Source: Chryseobacterium sp. 18061 (GTDB taxonomy: Bacteria; Pseudomonadota; Gammaproteobacteria; Enterobacterales; Enterobacteriaceae). From it: DNA of 64,000 nt. Positions within the stretch are counted from its first letter, which is position 1; the number at the start of each line of letters is the position of its first letter. The stretch is taken from the NCBI GenBank assembly GCA_902706205.1, contig CACSKA010000009.1, positions 124,001-188,000 on the forward strand. The letters run 5' to 3'. This document shows positions 34,419 through 42,685 of the stretch, in pieces. The position numbers were made by a program, and so were the translations under genes. The notes under the pieces were generated by a model, which was not told the origin of the DNA, searched no databases, and worked only from the letters and a program-made list of their open reading frames with translations.

Positions 34419-35738
34419 ATGAACAATGTTCTGGGATTTTTAGAAGCCAAACTGATGCCGTTGGCGGCGAAAGCCGCACAGCAACGCCATCTGTGCGCCA
34501 TTCGCGGCGCCTATGTTTCATTCATGCCGTTTATCATTGTCGGGTCGATCCTGCTGGTGATTTCGTCGTTCCCCAATCAGAGCTACCAACAGTTTATGTC
34601 TCACACCTTTAGTGAGAGCTGGAGCAGCATTGTCGAGATCCCGTTTAATGCAGTGTTCTCCACCATGTCGCTATTTATCAGTTTCCTGGTGGCCTATCGC
34701 CTTGCGGAGCATTACAACGAAGACCGCGTGTCGTGCGGCATTCTGGCGCTGGTGAGTTTCCTTATCCTGACCCCATTTATTAAAGTCGCGGAAAACGGCG
34801 GTATCACCGTCATGCCAGTGGAGTGGATCGGCAGCAAAGGTCTGTTCGTGGCAATGATCGGTTCACTGCTGTGGACTGAGCTGTTTTGCTGGCTGAAGCG
34901 TAAAAAGCTGGTGATCAAAATGCCCGATGGCGTGCCGCCTGCGGTGCAGGAATCGTTCGCGGCGTTGATCCCGGCGCTGCTGGTGATGATCCTGGTGCTG
35001 ATCATTCGCATCGGCTTTGAAAACACTCACTACAACACCATTCATCAGTTCATTTATGAAGTGGTCGCCACCCCGGTCCGCCACTACGGCACCTCGTATT
35101 TCGGTGCGCTGATGACCGTATTTAGCATCACCATTTTGTGGTCCGTGGGCATTAACTCCGGTTCGATGATCAATGGCATTATTCGTCCACTGTGGATGGA
35201 AAATCAGACTGACAACATCGCCGCCATTCAGGCGGGCGTGACGCCACCGCACATCATTACCGAGCAGTTCTTCGACATGATCTGGATGGGCGGGGCGGGT
35301 GCCACGCTGTCACTGGTGATTGCAATGCTGATTTTCGCACGCAGTAAAAACATGCGCGAAGTGGCCCGCCTCGGCGCAGGTGCGTCGATATTCAACATCA
35401 ATGAACCGGTGCTGTTCGGTCTGCCGGTCATCATGAACCCGATCATGCTCATCCCATTCAACCTCGTGCCGCTGGTGCTGGTCACCATCCAGTACGTGGC
35501 GATGAAAATCGGCGCAGTGGCGGTCACCACCGGGGTGTTCATTCCGTGGACGCTGCCACCAGTGCTGAGCGGATTTATCGTCACCGGACACCTTTCCGGC
35601 AGCGTGATGCAAATATTGAATCTGCTGATTGGCGCGATGCTTTACCTGCCGTTTATGCGCATTCTCGATAAGCAGTATCGGGCCGCAGAAATTTTGACTG
35701 AAAATGAAACTCGCCAGATGGCAAAACAGGAGTCGTAA
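34419..35738 (+). CDS. PTS EIIC component, lactose/cellobiose family
   Basis: This 439-residue integral membrane protein is the sugar-translocating EIIC subunit of a lactose/N,N'-diacetylchitobiose/cellobiose PTS. It has about ten hydrophobic segments, the loop GINSGSMINGIIRPLW near residue 244, and the hallmark FNINEPVLFGLPVIMNP, whose glutamate (about residue 327) binds the sugar. No EIIA or EIIB domain is fused or adjacent, so it must borrow those from another system such as ChbA/ChbB. The gene starts the operon, with 2 bp to the next gene. The substrate is unknown; its partner enzymes suggest a glycosylated amino acid or peptide. Confidence 0.9.
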   Translation: MNNVLGFLEAKLMPLAAKAAQQRHLCAIRGAYVSFMPFIIVGSILLVISSFPNQSYQQFMSHTFSESWSSIVEIPFNAVFSTMSLFISFLVAYRLAEHYNEDRVSCGILALVSFLILTPFIKVAENGGITVMPVEWIGSKGLFVAMIGSLLWTELFCWLKRKKLVIKMPDGVPPAVQESFAALIPALLVMILVLIIRIGFENTHYNTIHQFIYEVVATPVRHYGTSYFGALMTVFSITILWSVGINSGSMINGIIRPLWMENQTDNIAAIQAGVTPPHIITEQFFDMIWMGGAGATLSLVIAMLIFARSKNMREVARLGAGASIFNINEPVLFGLPVIMNPIMLIPFNLVPLVLVTIQYVAMKIGAVAVTTGVFIPWTLPPVLSGFIVTGHLSGSVMQILNLLIGAMLYLPFMRILDKQYRAAEILTENETRQMAKQES

Positions 35739-35740
35739 CG

Positions 35741-36694
35741 ATGTGGGGAATTATTGCAACCTGGCGAATGGCGCTGGAAGGTGTGACTGAATCAGTGTCG
35801 GCGCTGGCCGCAGGCAGAGCCGCTTCCACCGCCGTAGTGGATGCCGTTGTTGCCGTCGAAGACTTTCCGCTCTACAAATCCGTCGGCTACGGCGGGCTTC
35901 CGACCGAAAACGGCGAGGTTGAACTGGACGCAGCCTTTATGGACGGCGACACCCTGGCGTTTGGTGCAGTCGGCAATCTGATTGATATCGCCAATCCGGT
36001 TCGCGTGGCGCAGGCGCTCAGCCGTCAGCGCTATAACTCGCTGCTGGTCGGCCAGGGTGCACGCGAATGGGCTCTGGAACAGGGTTTTGCCGAGAAAACC
36101 ATGCTGACCGATCGCGCAATGCAACACTATCGCAAGCGCTGTCGCGAAACGCTCGATAAAGGCCTCAGCCCATATGATGGGCACGACACAGTCGGCATTA
36201 TCGGGCTCGATCAGCAAGGGTCGATGAGCGTCGCCACTTCCACCAGCGGCCTGTTTATGAAAAAACGCGGGCGCATTGGCGATTCGCCGATCATGGGCTC
36301 CGGGTTTTACTGCGACAGTGAAACAGGCGCGGCAACGGCTACCGGCGTTGGCGAAGATCTGATGAAAGGCTGCACCAGTTATGAAATCGTGCGTCGGATG
36401 GCGGGCGGTATGTCACCGCAGGACGCTGCGGATTCGGTGGTGTTTGAGCTGGAAGACAAGCTGATGTCGCGGTTTGGCCGCGCGGGTGACCTGTCGGTGG
36501 TATGTATGAACCGCCGCGGCGAGTTTGGCGCTGCCACCAATATCAAAACGTTTTCGTTTGTGGTCGCCACGGAAAATCAGCCGCTGACCGTTTATCGCGC
36601 CGAACGCCGTCAGGAGAAAACCCATTACCAGCCGGTGAATGACGAATGGATGCAGGCTTACGCCACGCGTATTCGCGCCCCAATTGAGGAATAA
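35741..36694 (+). CDS. Glycosylasparaginase-type Ntn hydrolase (N4-(beta-GlcNAc)-L-asparaginase family)
   Basis: Enzymes of this family cleave the GlcNAc-asparagine bond of degraded glycoproteins, or beta-aspartyl peptides, and self-cleave to expose an N-terminal threonine. This 317-residue protein aligns along its length with human aspartylglucosaminidase. The autocleavage site and nucleophile Thr150 lie in GHDTVGII; substrate-binding Arg178 and Asp181 are in RGRIGDSP, and ATATGVGE (about 198-205) supplies the oxyanion-hole Thr201-Gly202. No signal peptide is visible, so it should act in the cytoplasm on the product imported by the adjacent EIIC. Gaps to its neighbours are 2 and 3 bp. Confidence 0.87.
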   Translation: MWGIIATWRMALEGVTESVSALAAGRAASTAVVDAVVAVEDFPLYKSVGYGGLPTENGEVELDAAFMDGDTLAFGAVGNLIDIANPVRVAQALSRQRYNSLLVGQGAREWALEQGFAEKTMLTDRAMQHYRKRCRETLDKGLSPYDGHDTVGIIGLDQQGSMSVATSTSGLFMKKRGRIGDSPIMGSGFYCDSETGAATATGVGEDLMKGCTSYEIVRRMAGGMSPQDAADSVVFELEDKLMSRFGRAGDLSVVCMNRRGEFGAATNIKTFSFVVATENQPLTVYRAERRQEKTHYQPVNDEWMQAYATRIRAPIEE

Positions 36695-36697
36695 ATC

Positions 36698-38137
36698 ATG
36701 GAATTTCATTTAGTCACCGAACCTTCAGCCGTACCGCACGGCAGCCATTTGATTACCTCGCCTGACAGCCCGCTGCTGGAAGCGTTCAACATTCCGCTGC
36801 TGGCGGAAATGGTCGCGCAGGCCCGCAAGGGTCAGCTGGCAGACAATCAATTTGGCTGTGCGCCATTTGCCCGCATCACGATAATTCCTGACGCCGCCTG
36901 GCAGGACACGCTGACCGAAGAACTGCTTACCTCTCTGCGTCCGTTATTCAAAAAGCCCATCAGCGAAAACGTGGTACTGGATTGTGCCTTGCTCACTGAA
37001 AGCTGCGTGCGTGATCCTGTTCTGCGTTGGGTTTTCAATCTCGATCACAGCCTGAACGATCTCGGCCTGAAAAGCGGCACAACGGTGCGCGTGCGGATTA
37101 AATGCCTGACCGGGTTCTGTCTGTCATCGCAGCAAGAATCGCTGCATGCGGCATTTTGTCAGCAGCACGCGGTCGCCAACGGGATGCTGGCGGCGCGTCG
37201 CCTGGCGGATCTCCCTTCGGAAACCTGTACCCCGCAGTTTGTGGTGCAGGAAGCTCAGCGCCTGTGCGCTCATTTTCCTGCGCTGTATTGTGAAGTGCTG
37301 GACGAACACGCCATTCAGGCGCAAGGCCTGGGTTTGCTGCACGCCGTCGGGAAAGGCTCAACTCGCCCTCCCCGCCTGCTGGCGATTCATTATGATGGGG
37401 CGAAAGACGGTCCGGTGCGCAGCTACGTCGGGAAAGGTATTACGTTTGATACCGGTGGCCTGTGGCTGAAAGAAGGCGCGGGCATGTACACCATGAAATA
37501 CGACATGTGCGGCGCGGCAAACGTGCTCGGCCTGATGCTGAGTATCGCGGAACTGGCGCTACCGGTGCGAGTGATGGGCGTACTGGCGCTAGCAGAAAAT
37601 GCCATCGGCCCGGACGCGATGCAGCCCGGCAGCGTAGCGCGCGCCTGTAACGGGATGACAGTGGAAATCAATAACACCGACGCCGAAGGCCGTCTGGTGC
37701 TGGCTGACGCTATTGCCTGGACCAGCCAGCGCCATCCGCAGACGCATTTTATTATTGATATGGCGACGCTGACCGGTGCAGTGGTGAAAGCGCTGGGCTA
37801 TGAGCTGAACGGATTAATGACGCAAAACGAGATGTTGCGCGAGCAACTGGTTCAGGCCGGGAAGAAAAGTGGCGACGAGGTGTGGTCGCTTCCCCTCGAC
37901 GGACGAATGACAAAACAGACTGAAAGCGCGATTGCCGATCTGTGTAATACGCCGACGAATAATGCGGCGATCAGCGCGTCGGCCGCATGGTTGCTACATC
38001 ATTTCTGCCCGCCGGAAATTCCGTGGGCGCATCTGGATGTCAGCGGTACGGCATTATGGCGTGAGAGTGGTAAAAGCGTGGCGTCGGGGCGGCCGATTCC
38101 GTTGTTGATACAGCATCTATTGGATGATTTGCAATGA
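36698..38137 (+). CDS. M17 leucyl-aminopeptidase family protein
   Basis: This 479-residue protein has the C-terminal catalytic domain of M17 dizinc aminopeptidases. Expected ligands are present: Lys246 and Asp251 in VGKGITFDTGG, Asp269 in MKYDMCGAA, and Asp328 and Glu330 in the family signature NTDAEGRL. The N-terminal domain (1-160) is not like PepA or PepB. It starts 3 bp after the glycosylasparaginase gene and probably trims the amino-acid or peptide part of the imported compound. A REP pair follows; no T-rich terminator is seen. Confidence 0.9.
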   Translation: MEFHLVTEPSAVPHGSHLITSPDSPLLEAFNIPLLAEMVAQARKGQLADNQFGCAPFARITIIPDAAWQDTLTEELLTSLRPLFKKPISENVVLDCALLTESCVRDPVLRWVFNLDHSLNDLGLKSGTTVRVRIKCLTGFCLSSQQESLHAAFCQQHAVANGMLAARRLADLPSETCTPQFVVQEAQRLCAHFPALYCEVLDEHAIQAQGLGLLHAVGKGSTRPPRLLAIHYDGAKDGPVRSYVGKGITFDTGGLWLKEGAGMYTMKYDMCGAANVLGLMLSIAELALPVRVMGVLALAENAIGPDAMQPGSVARACNGMTVEINNTDAEGRLVLADAIAWTSQRHPQTHFIIDMATLTGAVVKALGYELNGLMTQNEMLREQLVQAGKKSGDEVWSLPLDGRMTKQTESAIADLCNTPTNNAAISASAAWLLHHFCPPEIPWAHLDVSGTALWRESGKSVASGRPIPLLIQHLLDDLQ

Positions 38138-38141
38138 TGCC

Positions 38142-38175
38142 GTGCCCGGTGGCGCTGCGCTGACCGGGCCTGCGG
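38142..38175. repeat. REP element 1 between the aminopeptidase gene and hda
   Basis: gtgcccggtggcgctgcgct continuing gaccgggcctgcgg is a typical REP palindrome (GCCCGGTggcgctgcgctGACCGGGC). Confidence 0.8.
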
Positions 38176-38203
38176 AAATGATCGTCTGTATTTTGGGTTG
38201 CCC

Positions 38204-38246
38204 CCGGCAGTAATGCCGGATGGCGCGATGCATATCCGGCCTACAG
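38204..38246. repeat. REP element 2 overlapping the end of hda
   Basis: gccggatggcgcgatgcata continuing tccggcctacag is a second REP unit, preceded by a small ccggcagtaatgccgg hairpin. It reaches the hda stop codon, and with REP 1 makes a two-unit BIME-like cluster. Confidence 0.75.
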
Positions 38247-38942
38247 TTTCAGGATCTCTTTCACAAACGGGATGGTCAGTTTGCGTTGAGCGGTAATCGA
38301 CGCACGATCGAGCTGATCGAGCGTCATAAACAGGGTGCGGGTTTCGCGATCGAGGCGCTTCATCAGGAAGCGACAGACATCTTCTGGCATCTCAAACCCA
38401 CGCATTTTCGCACGCAGCTGTAACGCCTGAAGTTTGTCTTCATCGGACAGCGGTTGCAGCTTGTAAATTTGTCCCCAGTCGAGACGCGAGGCGAGATCGG
38501 GCAACGCTACATTCAGCTGGCGCGGTGGACGATCGCCGGTGATCAACAGGCGCGTTTTACCCGACTCCTGAATCCGATTATAGAGGTTAAAAATCGCCAT
38601 TTCCCACAGCTCATCACCCGCCACGCATTCGATATTATCGATGCATACCAGCGCCAGATGCTCCATACCTTCCAGCACTTCAGGAACGAACCAGGTACGT
38701 TTATCCAACGGGACATAGCCAACAGCATCACCACGCTGCGACAGTTCAGCGCATGCTGCATGCAGCAAATGGCTGCGGCCAGCACCTTCGCGCGACCAGA
38801 CGTAAATGTATCCGCTGTGATCCTGACGCAGCATGGTTTGCACTGCGGCAAGTAAAGAAGAGTTATCGCCCGCCCAGAAACTCGCAAAGGTTTCGTCGTC
38901 GGGGAGATAGAGTGGCAAAGAGAGCTGAGCCGGAGCGTTCAG
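38241..38942 (-). CDS. hda: DnaA regulatory inactivator Hda
   Basis: Hda is an AAA+ protein that, bound to the DNA-loaded sliding clamp, stimulates DnaA-ATP hydrolysis to prevent re-initiation. The 233-residue form starts at a CTG codon (38942), preceded by GAGG five bases away, and reads MNAPAQLSLPLYLPDDE. This keeps the QLSLP clamp-binding motif at residues 6-10. A start at the later TTG (38918) would remove it. Other AAA+ features include GAGRSHLLHA, LVCIDNIEC and LASRLDWGQ. E. coli hda also starts with CTG. It is downstream of upp-uraA on the same strand. Confidence 0.93.
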   Translation of the reverse strand: MNAPAQLSLPLYLPDDETFASFWAGDNSSLLAAVQTMLRQDHSGYIYVWSREGAGRSHLLHAACAELSQRGDAVGYVPLDKRTWFVPEVLEGMEHLALVCIDNIECVAGDELWEMAIFNLYNRIQESGKTRLLITGDRPPRQLNVALPDLASRLDWGQIYKLQPLSDEDKLQALQLRAKMRGFEMPEDVCRFLMKRLDRETRTLFMTLDQLDRASITAQRKLTIPFVKEILKL

Positions 38943-39005
38943 AGTGACCTCAACATGGAACTTCTAAAATCGCAGTGAGTGTAACACAAAAGGCGCGCAG
39001 GAGAG

Positions 39006-39031
39006 AACCGGGCGGGAAGCCTCGCCCGGTT
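39006..39031 (-). other. Hairpin between uraA and hda
   Basis: A 9-bp perfect stem AACCGGGCG (39006-39014) with CGCCCGGTT (39023-39031) follows the uraA stop. There is no T tract on the minus strand, so it may be a weak or attenuating terminator. Confidence 0.5.
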
Positions 39032-39040
39032 GGTCGATCA

Positions 39041-40327
39041 TTACGCTATTTTATCGCTGTCGGCCGGATCAAGCACCACTTCTTCCGGGCGCAGGACGCT
39101 GATCAGCTTGAAGATAAGGCTCAGAGCCACGCCAACGATGGTTGCCAGCGCCATGCCTTTCAGCTCAGCCGCACCAATGTGTACGGTAGCACCGCTGACG
39201 CCGATGATCAGAATAACGGCGGTCAGGATAAGGTTTTGCGTTTTGTTGTAATCGACTTTTGATTCAATCAGAACGCGAATACCGGACGCGCCAATCACCC
39301 CGTACAGCAGCAATGACACACCGCCGATAACCGGGACCGGAATGATTTGAATCGCTGCCGCCAGCTTACCGACGCAGGAAAGCAGGATGGCGATGATCGC
39401 CGCACCTCCAATAACCCAGGTGCTGTACACGCGGGTGATAGCCATAACGCCAATGTTTTCACCGTAAGTGGTATTTGGCGTGGAACCAAAGAAACCGGAA
39501 ATGATGGTCGACAGGCCGTTGGCAAACATCGAACGATGCAGACCCGGATCGCGGATCAGATCTTTTTTGACGATGTTCGCCGTCACCACCAAGTGTCCAA
39601 TATGCTCGGCGATAACCACCAGGGCGGCAGGCAGAATGGTGAAGATAGCAAACCATTCAAAGCGCGGAGTGTAGAAGGTTGGCAACGCAAACCACGGAGC
39701 TTGTGCAATAGCGGAAGTGTCTACGATACCGACCGCAAACGACAGCGCGTAGCCGGTCAGCACGCCAATCAGGATTGGGATGATTGCCAGGAAACCACGG
39801 AACAGCACGGAGCTGAACACCGTTACGCCCAGCGTTATCAGCGAAATCATGATGCTGGTGGTATTTGGCGCCGTACCCGCTGCTGGCAGCAGGCCAGCCA
39901 TGTCAGCTGCCACATGCGCCAGCTCCAGGCCGATTACCGCGACAATCGCGCCCATTGCCGCCGGAGGGAACATCACATCCAGCCAGCCGGTGCCCGCTTT
40001 TTTGACAATGAACGACACCAGGCAGAACAGCACGCCGCACATAATGAAGCCGCCGAGCGCCACTTCATAACCCAGCGGTAACAGCAGCAGCACCGGGGAA
40101 ATAAATGCAAAGCTTGAACCGAGATAGGCTGGGATTTTGCCCTTGCAGATGAACAGATACATCAGCGTGCCGATACCGTTGAACAGCAGAACCGTTGCCG
40201 GGTTGATGTGGAACAGGAAAGGTACCAGCACCGTTGCGCCAAACATGGCGAACAGATGCTGCAAACTAAGCGGGATGGTCTGCAAAAGTGGCGGTCTTTC
40301 ACTTACCCCGATAGCGCGGCGCGTCAT
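39041..40327 (-). CDS. uraA: Uracil:proton symporter UraA
   Basis: UraA imports uracil with protons across the inner membrane for salvage by Upp. The 428-residue nucleobase-ascorbate transporter has the 7+7 helix inverted repeat, with GLELAHVAADM, the substrate-contact ALVVIAEHIGHL (glutamate near residue 241) and GFFGSTPNTTYGENIG near 280-295 (substrate-binding glutamate). It lies 95 bp after upp with a hairpin terminator between them that probably lowers uraA expression. Confidence 0.97.
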   Translation of the reverse strand: MTRRAIGVSERPPLLQTIPLSLQHLFAMFGATVLVPFLFHINPATVLLFNGIGTLMYLFICKGKIPAYLGSSFAFISPVLLLLPLGYEVALGGFIMCGVLFCLVSFIVKKAGTGWLDVMFPPAAMGAIVAVIGLELAHVAADMAGLLPAAGTAPNTTSIMISLITLGVTVFSSVLFRGFLAIIPILIGVLTGYALSFAVGIVDTSAIAQAPWFALPTFYTPRFEWFAIFTILPAALVVIAEHIGHLVVTANIVKKDLIRDPGLHRSMFANGLSTIISGFFGSTPNTTYGENIGVMAITRVYSTWVIGGAAIIAILLSCVGKLAAAIQIIPVPVIGGVSLLLYGVIGASGIRVLIESKVDYNKTQNLILTAVILIIGVSGATVHIGAAELKGMALATIVGVALSLIFKLISVLRPEEVVLDPADSDKIA

Positions 40328-40377
40328 AGTCTTATCCTCTGTCTGAGTGTTGTTGTTTGTATTGGTGTGTTTTAGTC

Positions 40378-40405
40378 AAAAAAAAGCCGACTCTCAAAGT
40401 CGGCT
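40378..40405 (-). terminator. Intrinsic terminator between upp and uraA
   Basis: An 8-bp stem AGCCGACT (40385-40392) with AGTCGGCT (40398-40405) is followed on the minus strand by eight T residues. Partial read-through would set the upp:uraA ratio. Confidence 0.82.
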
Positions 40406-40421
40406 ATTTTTAATGAATCTC

Positions 40422-41048
40422 TTATTTGGTACCAAAAATCTTGTCGCCGGCATCGCCGAGGCCCGGAATAATGTATCCGTGTTCGTTCAGGCCCTGGTCA
40501 ATGGATGCGGTGTAGAGTTCTACATCCGGGTGCGCTTTCTCCAGCGCTGCGATACCTTCCGGAGCGGCAACCAGAACCAGCACCTTAATGCTGGTACAAC
40601 CTGCGTTTTTCAGCAGGTCAATAGTGGCAATCATTGAACCGCCGGTTGCCAGCATTGGGTCAACTACCAGCGCCATGCGCTCGTCGATGTTTGACACCAG
40701 CTTCTGGAAGTACGGTACTGGCTCGAGGGTTTCTTCATTACGGTAGATGCCGACCACGCTGATACGCGCGCTCGGAACATGCTCCAGCACACCTTCCATC
40801 ATGCCCAGGCCTGCACGCAGGATTGGCACAACGGTAATTTTCTTGCCTTTAATCTGCTCGACCTGCACCGGGCCGTTCCAGCCTTCGATGGTGACAGTTT
40901 CAGTTTCCAGGTCAGACGTTGCTTCATAAGTCAGCAAGCTGCCCACTTCTGAGGCGAGTTCACGGAAGCGTTTGGTGCTGATGTCATGCTCACGCATCAG
41001 GCCCAGCTTGTGTTTTACGAGCGGGTGTTTCACTTCCACAATCTTCAT
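40422..41048 (-). CDS. upp: Uracil phosphoribosyltransferase
   Basis: Upp makes UMP from uracil and PRPP. The 208-residue enzyme begins MKIVEVKHPLVKHKLGLMRE, has the PRPP loop DPMLATGGSMIAT near residue 131, and the uracil-binding YIIPGLGDAGDKIFGTK at the C terminus. The frame extends to 41075, but the ATG at 41048 has AGGAG upstream and gives the E. coli length. Its promoter shows the T-tract start used for UTP-sensitive control. Confidence 0.97.
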   Translation of the reverse strand: MKIVEVKHPLVKHKLGLMREHDISTKRFRELASEVGSLLTYEATSDLETETVTIEGWNGPVQVEQIKGKKITVVPILRAGLGMMEGVLEHVPSARISVVGIYRNEETLEPVPYFQKLVSNIDERMALVVDPMLATGGSMIATIDLLKNAGCTSIKVLVLVAAPEGIAALEKAHPDVELYTASIDQGLNEHGYIIPGLGDAGDKIFGTK

Positions 41049-41074
41049 TCTCTTTCTCCTCTGAGGGGCAACCA

Positions 41075-41095
41075 CAAAAAAATCGCCGGATTATA
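41075..41095 (-). promoter_or_regulatory. upp promoter with UTP-sensitive T-tract start site
   Basis: On the minus strand TATAAT (41090-41095) is followed by CCGGCGATTTTTTTGTGG. The GATTTTTTTG start region matches E. coli upp, where high UTP favours starting at G or A and stuttering on the T run, giving abortive transcripts. Here the run has seven T residues (41076-41082). The -35 is weak. Confidence 0.75.
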
Positions 41096-41184
41096 CCGCT
41101 TTTTCCTGGCTGCGCCATACCTGTTCTCTTTGACGGGGATCAAGCAAAGTGATTAACACATTGTTACTCATTATAAAGTAAGGA

Positions 41185-41214
41185 TAAAAATAAACCCCGC
41201 CGAAGCGAGGTTTT
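41185..41214 (-). terminator. Terminator of the beta-glucoside operon
   Basis: On the minus strand AAAACCTCGC TTCG GCGGGGTTT forms a hairpin (one mismatch) followed by ATTTTTATCC, about 30 bp after the glycosidase stop. Confidence 0.65.
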
Positions 41215-41241
41215 ATCTTTCAGTGAATCGATCGCGCAATA

Positions 41242-42672
41242 TTAAAGCGATTCGCCGTTGCTGCTGATAACCTTTTGATACCACGCAAAAGATTTTTTGC
41301 GGCTACGTTCCAGGGTGCCTTTGCCTTCATTATCTTTATCGACATAGATAAAACCGTAGCGTTTTTTCATCTCGCCGGTTCCGGCAGACACGAGGTCAAT
41401 ACAGCCCCATGGGGTGTAGCCCATCAGGTCCACGCCATCTTCCACCACCGCCTTTTTCATTTCGGCGATGTGGGCGGAGAGATAATCAATGCGGTACTGA
41501 TCATTTACGCTGCCGTCGTTTTCACGCACGTCGATGGCGCCGAAGCCGTTTTCCACAATGAACAGCGGAAGCTGATAGTGATCCCAGAACCAGTTCAGTG
41601 AATAACGCAGGCCAACCGGGTCAATCTGCCAACCCCAGTCGGATTTTTTCACGTACGGGTTGGAAACCAGACTGGTTGTTTCGTCGTAGTCGAGTTGTGG
41701 GTTGTCTGCCGTCGCTTTGGTGGCGAAAGACATGTAGTAGCTAAAACCGATGTAATCGACGCAGCCCTGTTTCAGCGCGGCGTTGTCTTCTGCGGTGATA
41801 TCAAGCTCAAAGCCGCGACGCTCGAAGTAGTTCAGCAGATGCTGCGGATATTTGCCGCGCACGTGTACATCGGTGAACCAGTAACGGCGATGCATAGCGT
41901 TCATCGCCATCATCATGTCGTCCGGCGCGCAGGTCAGTGGGTAAATCGGGCACATTGCAATCATGCAACCGACCTGCAGCGATGGGTTAATTTCACGCGC
42001 CACTTTCACCGCCAGTGCACTGGCGACCAACTCGTAGTGCGCCGCCTGATACATAATCGGCTCGCGATCCTCACCTGCCTCGTACTTGATGCCGGAGTTA
42101 GTAAACGGCGCGAAATCTTCGTGGAAGTTTGCCTGGTTGTTGATTTCGTTGAAGGTCATCCAGTACTTCACTTTGTGCTGATAGCGCTCGAATGCTACTT
42201 TCGCAAAGCGCACAAAGAAGTCGATGACTTTACGGTTACGCCAGCCGCCGTACTCTTTCACCAGGTGATACGGCATTTCGAAGTGTGACAGCGTAATCAC
42301 CGGCTCGATGCCGTATTTCAGGCATTCGTCGAACAGGTCGTCGTAGAATTTCAGACCTGCTTCGTTTGGCTCCAGCTCGTCACCTTTCGGGAACAGACGC
42401 GTCCAGGCAATCGAGGTGCGGAAACATTTGAAGCCCATTTCGGCAAACAGTTTGATGTCGTCTTTATAGCGGTGATAGAAATCAATCGCGTCATGGTTCG
42501 GGTAGTTTTTTCCAGGCAGCACGCCGTCAGTAATTTCACGCGCTACGCCGTGGGCCCCGGCGGTCATCACATCGGCAACGCTCGGGCCCTTTCCGCCCTC
42601 TTTCCAGCCGCCTTCCAGCTGATGCGCCGCAACGGCACCGCCCCACAGAAAATCGCTTTTAAATCCGGACAT
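41242..42672 (-). CDS. 6-phospho-beta-glucosidase, GH1 family (BglA-like)
   Basis: This 476-residue GH1 enzyme should hydrolyse 6-phospho-beta-glucosides such as phosphorylated cellobiose, gentiobiose or aryl glucosides to glucose-6-phosphate and aglycone. Catalytic acid/base Glu176 is in TFNEIN and nucleophile Glu374 in VENGFGA. The phosphate-binding SAGTGEMKKRYGFIYVD is typical of the 6-phospho branch. It resembles BglA more than AscB. The ATG at 42672 has GGGAG upstream; the open frame to 42774 runs into the kinase gene. It lies 13 bp after the ROK kinase gene. Confidence 0.92.
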   Translation of the reverse strand: MSGFKSDFLWGGAVAAHQLEGGWKEGGKGPSVADVMTAGAHGVAREITDGVLPGKNYPNHDAIDFYHRYKDDIKLFAEMGFKCFRTSIAWTRLFPKGDELEPNEAGLKFYDDLFDECLKYGIEPVITLSHFEMPYHLVKEYGGWRNRKVIDFFVRFAKVAFERYQHKVKYWMTFNEINNQANFHEDFAPFTNSGIKYEAGEDREPIMYQAAHYELVASALAVKVAREINPSLQVGCMIAMCPIYPLTCAPDDMMMAMNAMHRRYWFTDVHVRGKYPQHLLNYFERRGFELDITAEDNAALKQGCVDYIGFSYYMSFATKATADNPQLDYDETTSLVSNPYVKKSDWGWQIDPVGLRYSLNWFWDHYQLPLFIVENGFGAIDVRENDGSVNDQYRIDYLSAHIAEMKKAVVEDGVDLMGYTPWGCIDLVSAGTGEMKKRYGFIYVDKDNEGKGTLERSRKKSFAWYQKVISSNGESL

Positions 42673-42685
42673 AACAACTCCCTTT

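Noticed and set aside
39347..40081. 244-codon open frame antisense to uraA
   Set aside because: Composition rich in His, Gln and Arg is typical of an antisense shadow of a membrane protein gene.
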